Numbered from the stretch's first letter, positions 36,040-46,931 are shown. The stretch: DNA of 64,000 nt from Tipula vernalis (GCA_958295665.1 OY282558.1:61492789-61556788); one strand, 5' to 3'. The notes: generated by a model from the letters alone, not told the origin. Made by a program: numbers and translations.

Positions 36040-39000
36040 TTAAAACAAAATCTTAGCGATTCGTTTTTTAAATTCATCCCTGGAAATATTGAAATCGAAA
36101 CAATCTGCTACGGCGTTGAGATCTCGTTGAATGCGCACTATAGGGCCATGGAAGCTGTAGTTGCTACTTGCAGTCGGAATATGAAGAAGTTCCCGGGGGC
36201 GTAAGTTGCGTTGAGGAGCATAAATATTAAAACATGAAAGAATGTCAGAACAGTCTATTTTACCACAAATGATGTCACGCGCAAATGTGGCACTTGCGCA
36301 TGTACGTCTAGCACTTAGAGATTGGAGATCCAGAAAACGGCATCGGTGTACATATGGTGATAGTCTGAAATTATTGTTCCGCTCGAAAGACGGTAATTTT
36401 CTGAGAACAAATACCAAAAACTGTTTCTGAATACTTTCAATTCTGATTGAATGAGACTCATAGAACGGAGACCATATGACTGTCGCGTACTCAAACTGTG
36501 AACGAACAAATGAAGTGTACAGTGACTTGAAAGTTAATGTGTCGTGAAAATCCTTCGAATTTCTTTTAATAAACCCCAACATCGAAAAGGCTTTATTAAC
36601 AACCGCATCGATGTGAGAGTTAAACGTTAAATCCGAGCTAAAGATAACGCCCAAATCTGTAACCATATTAACTCTCTTCAAACTAACGTCATTTAGATAA
36701 TAGTTAAAAACTACAGGAGACTTAGATCTGGAATAGGTGATCACGTGACACTTATCAACATTTAGAAACATAAGGTTAGTAACACACCAACCGCAAAATG
36801 TGTTGAGGTCCCGCTGAAAGTGATCGCGATCCAATTCACATGAAATATTTGCATATATTTTCATGTCGTCAGCAAATAGAATACAGTCTGCGAATTTGAA
36901 GCAATCAACAACATTGTTAATGAACAATAAAAATAATAATGGACCCAAGTGACTACCTTGAGGCACCCCAGATGTCGCAATAAAACATTCTGAGAACGTA
37001 TCGTTGATCTTGACAAACATTTTGCGATCCGATAAATAAGACATAAGCCAATTTAAGGGAATAATGTCGCAATTAAGTTCACTGAGCTTATTCACTAATA
37101 ACCTGTGATTAAGTTTATCGAAAGCTTTAGCGAAATCGGTATAGACCACATCGACTTGAACTTTCGAGGCAACAGAATTAATTAGATTATTTTGAAAGAC
37201 CGCTAAATTTGTGACCGTTGAGCGGCCAGGAAAAAATCCATGCTGACGTGTGCTAATAAGTTGCTTGGAGTGGAAGTAGATCACTTTGTTGACCATTGAC
37301 TCGAATACTTTAGGAATGCAAGACAGTATTGCAATTCCACGATAATTTGTTACATCACTGCGGGAACCGCTTTTGTGGGTCGGTATGATACTTGATGTTT
37401 TCCACAGATCAGGAAATTTGCCTTGGCTGAGGCTCAAATTAAATAAATGGCACAAAGGAGCGGCAAAACCAAATGCACACTGCTTCAATAGAGACACTGG
37501 TAAACCATCTGGTCCAGGACCTTTAGAAACGTCCATGTTCATCAAAGCCGTCATCACGTCAAGTTCTGAAAAAACAATTTTTGAATTATTGGTGTTAGCT
37601 ACTTTAGGAGATAATGAGCTATCCTTAACAAAAACACTGCTAAAATATTCAGCGAAAAAACCACAGATTGCCTCTGGATTATCTGATTTTCGACCATGGA
37701 ATTCTAAAAATGGCGGCAAGCCGTTATTATGGTTCTTATTTTTGACAAATCTCCAGAAATTCTTCGGATTACATCGCAAATCGTCTTCAATATCAATTAT
37801 GTAATTGTTATAGAGGAATCGGTTGAGATAGCAAAACTGCTTGCGCAAAGACTTAAACTGGATATAGTCATGGGCCAACCCTGTACGCCTATACTTCCTA
37901 TGACATTTATTACGTAGGACTTCAAGTTGTTTCAGTTCTTTGGTAAACCATGGGACGTTGCGGGTATGAGACTTTCTAATTAATTTTTTAGGAACAAATT
38001 TTTCAAAAGCAACCTTCAACAATTCATTGAAGGTATCTAATGAACTGTTGATATCAATGTTTGACAGTGTACCAGCCCAATCAACTTCAGCTAAAAAATC
38101 ATTTAATGAGCTGTGATCGGCGTGCGAAAAATCAAATACTGTACAATTTTTGGTAAAGTTTAAATTATTAGAAGTTTTGTAGAACAACTGAAATGAAACC
38201 GGGGTATGATAAACACTCGAAGATCCGGCAAAGTCGTCGCATGATTCTAGTTTAAAAGAACTATTATTAGTGTAGAAAACCAAATCCAGATAAGTGCCGT
38301 GGCTGTTTGGTACACTGTTTATTTGTGAAGTACCCATGTTTGCCATAAAATCACAAATTAAGGCGGAAGAATCATTCGTATTAGCAGGAATGAACATATT
38401 GTCAACCATCATCCAAATTAGATCTGGAAAGTTGAAATCGCCGAAAATAACAAAGTCAGTGTTATCAGAAATAAAAGGTAATAAATTACATGAGAACTTG
38501 TCAACAAAATCTTGACAAAATATCGAGGATGGCTCTAGAGGAAAGTAGACTGTGCTAATTATTAAGTAAAATGCACCTAGTTTGAGTTTAACAGCAATGA
38601 ACTCAATGATTGGGTCGGAAAATAAAAATTCACAAGAATAAATATTCCGAACTGCAATAAGCACACCACCACCTTTACGTTTTGTACTAAGGTTATATCG
38701 ATCGCGACGGAAAACGCAAAAATCCGAAGGGAAAAACTCCGCATCATTGAAATCCATTGTAAGCCATGTTTCGGTCAGAATTATTACGTCGTAATCAGAT
38801 TCCAATATTCCAAGATAGAAATTTTTTGATTTTGATCGCATGCCACTACAATTAAAATAAAAAATTGATAAGCTATTGATGCAATTGTTAGATCCATTGA
38901 CGACATTGTTAGAATTAGATAAACATGAATTTAGAATGTTAGGATGAACTGTGATAAGATTATTGTTAAAATTTGGTAGATTAGAATTTAAAATATTGGA

Positions 39001-39183
39001 ATTTAATGCATTTAATGAAATTAAATTGACACTTTGCTGCGAGCTCCTTCCTCGTTTTTTGAATCGCGCCTTTCTTGAAAATCGCGAACTAGAACCCCAG
39101 GGTAGCGATTTTGGTCGCAATTTGAGGATTGAGTTGAGAATTACCGGAAGGCAATAGTATTGGTAAATTGTATTGGTGTCCAA
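36040..39183 (-). CDS. LINE ORF2: endonuclease-reverse transcriptase, 1047 codons, open
   Basis: This enzyme nicks target DNA and copies the element's RNA. Residues 1-26 derive from the adjoining inverted-repeat sequence, so the true start may differ. Endonuclease, about residues 100-340: SIFYFNCSGMRSKSKNFY, IILTETWLT, GGGVLIAVRN, VIFGDFNFPDLIW, GTYLDLVF. A linker follows with WFTKELKQLE and NPKNFWRFVK. Polymerase, about 530-810: GPGPDGLPVSLLKQC, NYRGIAILSCIPKVFES, RQHGFFPGRSTVTNL, VYTDFAKAFDKLNHRLL, SGVPQGSHLGPLLFLLFINN and ILFADDMKIYA with the F-A-D-D catalytic pair. The C-terminal region (about 860-1047) has FVRSQFEYATVIWSPF and RRTCASATFARDI. The length is full for the Jockey group and there is no internal stop. 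It lacks RNase H and is potentially functional. Confidence 0.9.
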   Translation of the reverse strand: MDTNTIYQYYCLPVILNSILKLRPKSLPWGSSSRFSRKARFKKRGRSSQQSVNLISLNALNSNILNSNLPNFNNNLITVHPNILNSCLSNSNNVVNGSNNCINSLSIFYFNCSGMRSKSKNFYLGILESDYDVIILTETWLTMDFNDAEFFPSDFCVFRRDRYNLSTKRKGGGVLIAVRNIYSCEFLFSDPIIEFIAVKLKLGAFYLIISTVYFPLEPSSIFCQDFVDKFSCNLLPFISDNTDFVIFGDFNFPDLIWMMVDNMFIPANTNDSSALICDFMANMGTSQINSVPNSHGTYLDLVFYTNNSSFKLESCDDFAGSSSVYHTPVSFQLFYKTSNNLNFTKNCTVFDFSHADHSSLNDFLAEVDWAGTLSNIDINSSLDTFNELLKVAFEKFVPKKLIRKSHTRNVPWFTKELKQLEVLRNKCHRKYRRTGLAHDYIQFKSLRKQFCYLNRFLYNNYIIDIEDDLRCNPKNFWRFVKNKNHNNGLPPFLEFHGRKSDNPEAICGFFAEYFSSVFVKDSSLSPKVANTNNSKIVFSELDVMTALMNMDVSKGPGPDGLPVSLLKQCAFGFAAPLCHLFNLSLSQGKFPDLWKTSSIIPTHKSGSRSDVTNYRGIAILSCIPKVFESMVNKVIYFHSKQLISTRQHGFFPGRSTVTNLAVFQNNLINSVASKVQVDVVYTDFAKAFDKLNHRLLVNKLSELNCDIIPLNWLMSYLSDRKMFVKINDTFSECFIATSGVPQGSHLGPLLFLLFINNVVDCFKFADCILFADDMKIYANISCELDRDHFQRDLNTFCGWCVTNLMFLNVDKCHVITYSRSKSPVVFNYYLNDVSLKRVNMVTDLGVIFSSDLTFNSHIDAVVNKAFSMLGFIKRNSKDFHDTLTFKSLYTSFVRSQFEYATVIWSPFYESHSIRIESIQKQFLVFVLRKLPSFERNNNFRLSPYVHRCRFLDLQSLSARRTCASATFARDIICGKIDCSDILSCFNIYAPQRNLRPRELLHIPTASSNYSFHGPIVRIQRDLNAVADCFDFNISRDEFKKRIAKILF

Positions 39184-40011
39184 AGAATAGAGAAAAACTC
39201 AGAATAAACATTTGAGATATAAAAAAAAAACAATTCAGTGTCATCTCATGCGTACGAAAGGTTGTACATATTTTTATTACCAGTAATTTTCTGCAAAATT
39301 TAAAACTAATTAAATTGTTACTTGAATAACGATTTAAAGATAAATAAATATTAATTAAAAAAGGCAAATAAGTCACAAAAATATTTATAAACTATAATTT
39401 TATTAATAATTTTAAGTTAGAAAAATTACACGACGTACATACTCCCTTTCCTGTGCTTGGATCAACACTAAAAGTTAAAATCACTAATTTACTTCTTATA
39501 TTTTTCACATTATCCCTCTTATCCGATGTTAAACAAAGAAACCTTATGCCATTGCCATGTTATATTAAACAAAAAACTAAAAAATACGTACATTTGACAG
39601 TGTCTAATGGGCGTTTTTTTAAGTTTTTTGTTTAACATGATGCAAATTAGAGAGATAAAATGACACGAAAAAGAGGGATATAAAATATAATGTGGAAAAA
39701 ATAAGAAGTAAATTAGTTATTTTGGCTTAGTGTTAATTCAAGCACAGGAAAGGGTGGATGTACGTCGTGTGATTTTTCATCATTTTAAATTATTAATAAA
39801 ATTATAGTTTATCATTATTTATCTGACTTATTTTTCATTTTTAGTTAATATTTATTTATCTTTAAATCATTATTTAATTAACAATTTTATTAGTTTTAAA
39901 TTTTGCAGAAAATTACTGGAAATAAAAATATGTACAACATTTCTTTCGTGCGCATGAGATAACACTGAATTGTTTTTTTTTGATTTTTCAAATGTTTATT
40001 CTCACATAACT

Positions 40012-40046
<35 letters not shown>

Positions 40047-40452
40047 AAAAATATTATGAATGGGGTCGACGAAGAATGTAAAAATTAAAAACCATTTATT
40101 TATGCTGCTTTTTGTTTTTTATATTGAAGATCACCACGAGCAATTGATTGCGTATATTGTTTTGGATTTTTGGTAACGAAGTAAAATGAATGTCTCGTTT
40201 ACAACAACAATAGATAGAAAAACATGAATTCCTCATGTTAAAAGGTAGGGAAAAATAACTCAAGGCGAGCGGAAGCAACAAAAAAGTTGAACCGATTTCA
40301 CCCGCTTAGCTTATTTTTGATACTTACCATCATGAGAAAACACACTAATACAATAAAAATATTTGACGGCACACAATAACAAAATGTATATTATACGCCG
40401 TGTACATATACAAAATTCTCAATCCTCAATCCTCGTTTTGCGACCAAAATCG
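39106..40452. repeat. 1.35-kb fold-back (inverted-repeat) element
   Basis: Inner arms of about 390 bp run from 39196 to about 39586 and from about 39611 to 40003. They are inverted copies separated by only some 25 nt (39587-39610). Shared landmarks include AATTTTCTGCAAAATTTAAA, GATTTAAAGATAAATAAATA, ACACGACGTACAT and CTTTCCTGTGCTTG, each seen in opposite orientation in the other arm. Outer arms also match: CGATTTTGGTCGCAA at 39106-39120 and its complement at 40438-40452, continuing through GAGGATTGAG. About 370 bp with a poly(A) start (40012-40380) is present only on the right side. No gene is recognised inside. It lies exactly between ORF1 and ORF2 of the LINE. Confidence 0.85.
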
Positions 40453-41297
40453 ACGTCCAGGTGGCCAAAAATCAGGATTTTTCAAGGTACCATGCAAGTT
40501 ATTGATGACTCCAATCTTAAAAGACACAAACGTCAGTTCTGCTGGATCCCGGTCTCTAGGGAACAGTGAGAAGCAGGACACGTTTGATGGATTAAAAACG
40601 CTGTTTTTGAACGTAATGTACCGGGATATCGATTCGGAAGTAGTTGTTGGATGAAGACCGGAAATGTACAAATACTTCCTTCGAACCACAGGCACTGTAC
40701 GCAATTCCATGACTGGACAATCCGAACCTGGAACATCAGACCTCTCAGCTCGAACGGCATCCTGACATGACAATAATGGCGAAGAGTTCGATACGACAGA
40801 TGAAGAAAATACCGTTGGAATGTTCGTAATAACACAATCGGACTACAACGGCGGGAAGTGTGGAGGCTGTAAGCCATCAGTGACCTGGACGTGGCGCTGG
40901 GAACTGCCATCAGTTATTTCAGATGTAGCCGTTGTAATGGTATTATTAACATTTCTCTTAGATCTTGTTTCCATATAAGTTTGCACAATACTTTGCGTAG
41001 CTTTTTTTTTTAATTTTGAAGACGACGGCTGCTGCGATGGTGGTAATGGTTTTAATAAACTTTCCACGTTACTATTAATAGCGGCAGATGTTTTGTTTAT
41101 CAAGCACAAAGACACTGATAAAGCGTCAATAGATTTACTCATGTGATCATTCTGTGCCTTGATAATTTTAAAAACATCAATGCACATACCACATCGCCTA
41201 ATTAATCACAGTTAGGATGATGGTGCTGTAAACATATGTGACATTGGTACAGCTTAGATGACATTATTTGCCTTGCACACTTTTTACAGTTAACCAT
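40426..41297 (-). pseudogene. LINE ORF1 with PHD-like zinc finger, frameshifted
   Basis: ATG 41297 begins MVNCKKCARQIMSSKLYQC, then HICLQHHHPNC, a C-x2-C ... C-x2-C ... H-x-C pattern like the PHD-type finger at the N-terminus of many Jockey/CR1 ORF1 proteins. A stop (TAA) follows at about 41202. A second frame (41187-40843) gives a coiled-coil-like and Lys/Ser-rich middle (SKSIDALSVSLCLINKTSAA, SSSKLKKKATQS). A third (40773-40426) has the conserved C-terminal block KYLYISGLHPTTTSESISRY, FVSFKIGVINNLH and DFWPPGRRF. The last residues and the stop lie within the right outer arm of the inverted repeat. At least two shifts inactivate it. Confidence 0.65.
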
Positions 41298-41589
41298 TAT
41301 GACCAAATAATTTGTTGGTGTAGGGCTCTTTATTTTTACTTATTTAAGCTTGAGCTTTCAATTCCAATTCAGGATCATTGTGAAAAGCATAATGAAACAT
41401 ATTTCCAAAATGATAAGTTCCTTTTTATAAAAAAAGATTCCACATAAAACAATCAAACATTTGTTACTAAAAACCGGCTTTTCATGGAAACGCACAGCCT
41501 AGACAATTTTTCGAACTGGCTAGAGCGATTTCATTTAGAAAAGTTGTACAATTGAATGAAAATAAAATAAGTATGAGACAAAAAACTTA

Positions 41590-41846
41590 TATAAATAAAT
41601 CATACGAGTTGCCAATACAAGCATAATCATTCCCAAAATAGATCTTTTCCTAAAATTGGTTTATTTTTCGAGACTTTTGACGTTATCTAAATTGATTGAA
41701 TGGTTTGAATTTTCCAAATGCCGTGTAAGTGGACTAATGTTGATGTCATATCTGTGTTGATAAATTCTGTTTTTTAACAAATTGTTTTCTCTATCCAGAG
41801 GAGAAAGAAATTTGTTAACAAAAAAAAAAAAAAAAACCCAAAACAA
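41590..41846 (-). pseudogene. Penelope-like GIY-YIG endonuclease tail
   Basis: The reading LLKNRIYQHRYDI, then SPLTRHLENSNHSINLDNVK (41790-41680), matches the C-terminal half of the GIY-YIG endonuclease of Penelope-like elements, where K-x-R-I-x-Q-H-x-x-D and ALA-x-H ... H-x-F-x-F-D-x-V-K-I are conserved. After one stop the frame continues TNFRKRSILGMIML, the usual N-x-x-K-R-x-x-L-E-M-x-H-I block. The catalytic GIY-YIG pair and the polymerase are not present. A poly(A) run at 41820-41837 sits at its 5' side. It is a small fragment. Confidence 0.55.
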
Positions 41847-42767
41847 AAATAAACGTAAATGGGGACTGAATTGGTGTAAGGTACCAGACCTTTGAGAGAT
41901 ATATCTGTGTACCTATTTATATATACCTCAAATAGGTGGGGAGTTTTCTAAAAATTTTGTATTCAATATTCATTTATTAACTATGAATCGTTAAACGAAA
42001 ACAGCGAGTAGCGGTTGTGGGAACTGATAGGACTAATCCTCAATTATTGATTCCTGCAAGAGCTTTATCCCCACGATCAGCATCATTTCGATGGTAATCT
42101 CCCCGAACCGAGCTGCCGGGAATAAAGGTTCTAAGATGGTAGATCGCAGGTAACAAGCTCAAGCTTAAATAAGTCAAAATAAAGGGCCATAAACCAATAA
42201 AATAATTTGTTTAAATATTAAGAATTGGCTCAATATAAATATAAATAATTTATAAATAAATTTAGTTTTGATTTATTTTTACTCCTTTTCTTTCCTATCT
42301 GCACTATGTTTTAAATTGAGGAAACTAACTGTCAAAATTTCCGGTTTTTGTTTTATTTTTTTTTTTTATTACAGAAAAATTAATTAGGAACCATAGGTTA
42401 GGTTTGGGTGGCGGTCCACAAGGACCAGGCATAGACACAAAAATGGTCCGTAGCCATATTAGGAACCATAACCTCCAGCACAATTTTAAACATAAATACC
42501 AAAAAATACAATTAATTGGGTTGTCAGGGAAGGAGAGGTAAGATGGCGAATCGTTAATTTCATGAAATTTAGCAGTATTGCACATGCGTTCCATACGCTA
42601 TAAAATAAAAATCCCCAAGAACAGACATTTTCTAGTTGTGATAAATCATTCTATGTGTTGACGTACAAGTTAATTGTGAAACAAAATTATGCATAAATTA
42701 ATAACTAAACTTGAAAGATATTTTCATTAAATATATTTTAAAAGCTTAATCTTTAAAAAACGGCGAA
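41847..42767. other. no gene identified
   Basis: Mixed AT-rich sequence. 41900-42170 is less AT-rich and may be part of an unrecognised repeat or LTR. Nothing codes convincingly. Confidence 0.35.
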
Positions 42768-43190
42768 TTGGCTAAGTTGACGAATTCACTAGGCGGACAA
42801 TATTTACGAACTCGTAAACCTGACCTGTTCATAAATTATTTTGATAGGTCTGTAAATTATATTTGTAGTGTAACATGGGTAAAATCAAATGAATGGAAAA
42901 CAAATAGGCAGGGATGGTCTAGTGGTGCTGCAGTAAATGATTTGGCTAAAAAATACAATTTACCAGAAGCTACATTGCGGCGTCACGCCAAGAAATACTC
43001 GGAGGATGTAAATGTGCTATAATGGAGGTTACTTTCCTCTCCAGTCTTACATTAAAAATAACTGATTTACAAATATGGTTTGATTTTTTGGCTTTACCGC
43101 CAGCGCTAGACGGTTCAAACCAACGTTCACTGAGGAACAGCTTATGAAGGAGCCCGTGAAGTTTCTGACAAAAAATGAAAAAGTATACGT
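42768..43190 (+). pseudogene. pogo/Tigger-like DNA-binding domain relic
   Basis: The frame ending at 43022 contains KTNRQGWSSGAAVNDLAKKY and NLPEATLRRHAKKY, the Psq/CENP-B-type helix-turn-helix (A-x-K-x-Y-x-(V/L)-P-x-x-T-L-x-R) seen at the N-terminus of pogo and jerky-like transposases. The start of the first helix looks deleted. In a neighbouring frame (about 43108-43170) RRFKPTFTEEQLMKEPVKFL follows, matching the G-R-F-x-P-x-F-x-x-E-x-E-x-E-L segment that comes next in these proteins. The catalytic domain is absent. It abuts the 165-bp repeat array. Confidence 0.5.
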
Positions 43191-43260
43191 ATACGATTCC
43201 AATAAGAATAATAAAACTTTATAGGATTCCAATTAAAATGTAAATGTATTAGTAATTTTC

Positions 43261-44053
43261 AATAAACCTTTTGAGTATTTTCTATTATGGCCAAAATAAC
43301 AATCACTCCCATAGATTTGTGAAAGGTTCGGCTACATCTATTATATAAGCCAACGTACAGGCCACATTATCCAGAAGAAGTTTTTTTCGAAACGGAGGAT
43401 TTGGAAACCTGTCAATGGCCATTTTACACTTGAAATATTGACTATTTTCTATTGGGACCCATTAACAAGCAGTGACAGAGATTTGGGAAAGGTTCGGCTA
43501 TAAAGGTCATATAAGCTAAAGTATGAGGCACATTATCCAGAAGAAGTTTTTTCGAAACGGGGGATTTGGAATCTTATTAATGGCTGATTTACACTTGAAA
43601 TATTGAGTATTTTCTATTGGGACCCATTAACAAGTACTGCCAGAGATTGGGCAAGGTTCGGCTATAAAAGTTCATGTAAGCCAAGGTATAGGGTACATTA
43701 TCCAGAAGAATTTTTTTCGAAACGGGTGATTTGGAATCCTGTTAATGGTTGTTTTACACTTGAAATATTGAGTATTTTCTATTGGGGGCCCATTAACAAA
43801 CACTACCAGAGATTTGGGCAAGGTTCGGCTATATTGCCCATATAAGCCAAGGTATGGGCCACATTATCCAGAAGAAGTTTTTTTCGAAACGGAGGATTTG
43901 GTCCTGTTAATGGCTGTTTTACACTTAAAATATTGAGTATTTTCTATTGGGGGCCCATTAACAAGCACTGCCAGAGATTTGGGCAAGGTTCGGCTATACA
44001 TGTCATATAAGCCAAGGTATAGGGCACATTATCCAAAAGAGGTTTTCCTCGTC
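43261..44053. repeat. 165-bp tandem repeat, about 4.8 copies
   Basis: The landmark ACACTTGAAATATTGA or its variant falls at 43261 (diverged), 43426, 43591, 43756 and 43921, an exact 165-bp period. Each unit also contains ATTTTCTATTGGG, GCCAGAGATTTGGGCAAGG, TTCGGCTAT and CATTATCCAGAAGAAG. The period is a multiple of three, so open frames inside it are artefacts. The first copy is the most diverged. On the right it stops abruptly inside - strand LINE endonuclease sequence. Unit length is like that of many arthropod satellites, but the array is short. Confidence 0.95.
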
Positions 44054-44640
44054 GAATTCTAATGAATGAATGTTTTGTCAAATGAGATTCTGAAATTGGG
44101 CATAGATCTAACTTTTCTATATTTAGGAAAATTTCTAACTCTGCAATTTTTTGCAAAAGCCCACTTGCATTCCGATTAGCGATTCTGAATCTGTTATTCA
44201 TCTTTTCATTCAATGTTTCTTGCTTATTTAAAGCATCCAGCCTTCTTTCTTATTTTAGTAGCCTTAAGTTTAAGGTCATTCTTTAGAATTTTTTCAAGAA
44301 TTAGGCTTTGGCCGTCTTCCTTCTTACTTACTGTTTCCCGCTGTTTTACAATCTGTGAGCATGTTTTCGGCCTACCATTGCACTTGTTTATGGCAGTTCT
44401 ACCACACATGGACATTGTCCTATTACTGGACATCCCACGCTGGGCATCATGCCCAGAGGCGAATGTTTTGTCGAATTAAGGCTTGGGCGAGATGTTCCCT
44501 CCAAACATTTCAGACATCTTGGCTCTCGTTTGCAATATTTCTGCGTGTGATTAAATCCCTGGTATTTCTTAAACTTTATTAATTTTGATCCCTGGATCAG
44601 TGACGGTTTTTTTCTTTTTTTAGGATATTTGCCGCAATCT
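44054..44640 (-). pseudogene. I/Jockey-type LINE fragment: ORF1 zinc knuckle to ORF2 start
   Basis: From 44600 to 44480 the - strand reads QGFNHTQKYCKREPRCLKC, a retro-type zinc knuckle (C-x-x-x-x-H-T-x-x-Y-C ... C-x-x-C) near the end of ORF1. 44433-44224 is a Lys-rich frame ending in KKAGCFK. 44213-44054 begins ORF2's endonuclease: RIANRNASGLLQKIAELEIF, then LNIEKLDLCPISESHLTKHS with the S-E-T/S-H motif. The reading is then lost at the 165-bp array. Frames change between blocks and stops are present. The element is 3' truncated or broken by the array. Confidence 0.55.
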
Positions 44641-46255
44641 CTATTTAGACGGCCTGGTGTTTAAGGTCTTCCATTATACCCTGCCCTGGTTAGGTGAAGA
44701 CCTCTGGCCGTCACTTTGATCGGGCGATCATAATCCTGATTTGACACGTTTTTAGGTACTGGTTGAACATTAGCTAATTTTACAATTGAAGAAAAATGCC
44801 TAAACCTGCAGTCACGAATCGGTTAAAACCTTTAGCGAGTGGATTGGTCCAGAGGTTTTGTACAACATTTAAGAACAATTGGGGGGTCCCATCGCCATGA
44901 TCGGGATTCAGGATGCAAAAGGTTAAAGGCAAATCCAACAACGGCCATTGTGATTAAATACTAGATGAGTTGGAACCAGTAAACATTTCAGCCGGTTGAG
45001 TTTGTCGAATTTATCGGGAAAAACACCTAAAAATAATCGGTTAATTGAGCCCTTCAACCTTTTCGGGCTTTCGGATAATTGGACAATCAAATAATGACAC
45101 AAGTTAACAAGAAACTTAGAAAGAGTAATGAGCTTAATCTGAAGATACAAGATAGCCATGAAGAGAAAATGAAAATTGGAATGATCACCTTGTTCTGCAA
45201 ATATAAACTTGCCACTGCCCGACGAGGGAGTTAAGATATAGGCTACACCATAATTTACACCATGATCGGGAAGATGTTATGGACTATGCCATAGTCTTAG
45301 AAATTGCATCTTTGATAAATAAACATGGAAATGAGTTTATTGCTTCAAAATCATAACGCATTGCCACCAAATCTTCAGTTGCACAGTTTATTAGCTGATC
45401 TCATAGATCTTCCTGTAAAAAATCAAACAATTTGACGTGTTACGACCGTATGATGGCGTCGACTTATATATTGCTTCGGTCAACTCCAAACCACCTAAAT
45501 GTGAATCAATCCTCTATGCTAAAGAAAATTAATTTTTTGTGTTTTACGATTTAATTGCGATGTTAACGCGATAATCAGATAAATTATGTTGTGCATCCAA
45601 AAGACACGTACAACACACATAAATATGTTCAAAAAAGCATCCAATCCTCCAAACATAACATATCATATTTCGCATTATGAAATTCAATAACAATTATTTT
45701 GTTCTGTTATTCAAATGTCCAATTAAAATTGGGAAAAATTGAATCGTGCGCATTACATTGTGCACAAAACTGTGTTCTACAAGAAATTAAAAAACCCTTC
45801 CATTCGCTTGTAAACCAATCTGAGATAACAGTCTCAGAGACATATTCTCGGTCCCATCTATGTATATAATCAAATCAAACCGAAAAATAGGGATTGAGTC
45901 ATGGTATTAGTCTTCATCTAAATCACAAACTATTTTTTGTGCACAATTAATATTATTTCGATGTACGATTAAATTGTAGCCATTCAAAATGTCATACAAA
46001 TTAGTTGGTATATGAGCACGCACAGTGCACACAAAAATGGAATTTGTTTTTGCGGAACTCACATTCCAAGAATTTTTTTATGATAAAATATGAAAAAAAC
46101 CAAAATGTATTTTGTTCATTAAATCAATGATGAAAAAGTTGAGGTTTGTTTACTTAATACAATATGCAAATATGTACATACATATATGTATGTATATTGG
46201 CTAGTGGAAAATCCAATTCTTCACGAATCTACCTCGTATTATGTGAGAAAAAAAG
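44641..46255. other. unassigned sequence
   Basis: A - strand open stretch (45159-44923) reads PDKFDKLNRLKCLLVPTHL but no family is recognised; it might be upstream sequence of the adjacent LINE. 45170-46255 shows no coding signal. Confidence 0.3.
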
Positions 46256-46259
46256 TTAA

Positions 46260-46870
46260 TACAGCTAACTTGACTTCAAGAGATATAACCTCAAATCAAA
46301 TAAGCACCCGCTCCAAACCAATCCCTAACTGAACTCCTTACTCTATTACCCAACTCCGACTCAATCTTCAACTCAACCTTCAACTCAATTTCCAACTAAA
46401 TAAACCAAGCCTCAACTCAATCACCAATTCAGACCCAAACGCCATGCTGAGCTCCCATTCAACATAACTCAATCTTAACTCGACCCAAATTCACTCAACC
46501 TACCCTTCAACTTAACCCCCAAATAATTCTCCAGCTGAACTCCTCACTCTACTATACTCAAGCTAACTCAACACCAACTTAACTCCATTTCAACCACAGC
46601 TCGTGCCATATCTCAACACAAAACTCAACGTCCAGTTCAATCCGGAAATCAACTGGGTTCGAAAAACAATGCTACGAATATGAACTCAACGTAAATCAAA
46701 TCAATCTAACTTCCAATTAAACCAGATATATTTAAGCCAAATGAGTATCTTCACAAATTTTCAAAATAAATAAGAAGGTTGAGCCAACTCAACTTCAAGT
46801 TAACCACCCCTATTCAACTCAACCTTCAACAAAATCATAAACTCAACCACACTTCAGCCTTCATCTCAAC
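46260..46870. repeat. degenerate CAACTCAA-type C/A-rich tract
   Basis: About 600 bp in which AACTCAA, CAACTCAAC and TTCAACTCAA recur dozens of times in imperfect form with very few G on the + strand. It looks like an old, drifted minisatellite. The strand asymmetry is striking. No open frame spans it. Confidence 0.75.
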
Positions 46871-46931
46871 CGAAAACTACCAAAAAAAAGGCCGTCTATA
46901 GTTGTAACTTATCACTCTTATTGCTTCGATG

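Larger units (their letters stand above)
35863..41350 (-). mobile_element. Jockey-like LINE with intact ORF2, split by a fold-back element
   Basis: A two-gene non-LTR retrotransposon on the - strand: ORF1 at 41297-40426 (broken), ORF2 at 39183-36040 (open), 3' UTR, and an (AAAT)n tail at 35863-35898 on the + strand as TTTA repeats. A 1.35-kb inverted-repeat structure lies between the two genes. The open 3.1-kb ORF2 makes this the youngest LINE in the window. No target duplication was recognised at the ends. Confidence 0.85.

Noticed and set aside
43603..43845. 80-codon open frame in the repeat array
   Set aside because: The 165-bp period is a multiple of three, so the frame simply repeats the satellite unit; there is no start context or family match.
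44213..44582. Open frames on the + strand opposite the LINE fragment
   Set aside because: Shadows of the - strand zinc-knuckle and endonuclease reading.
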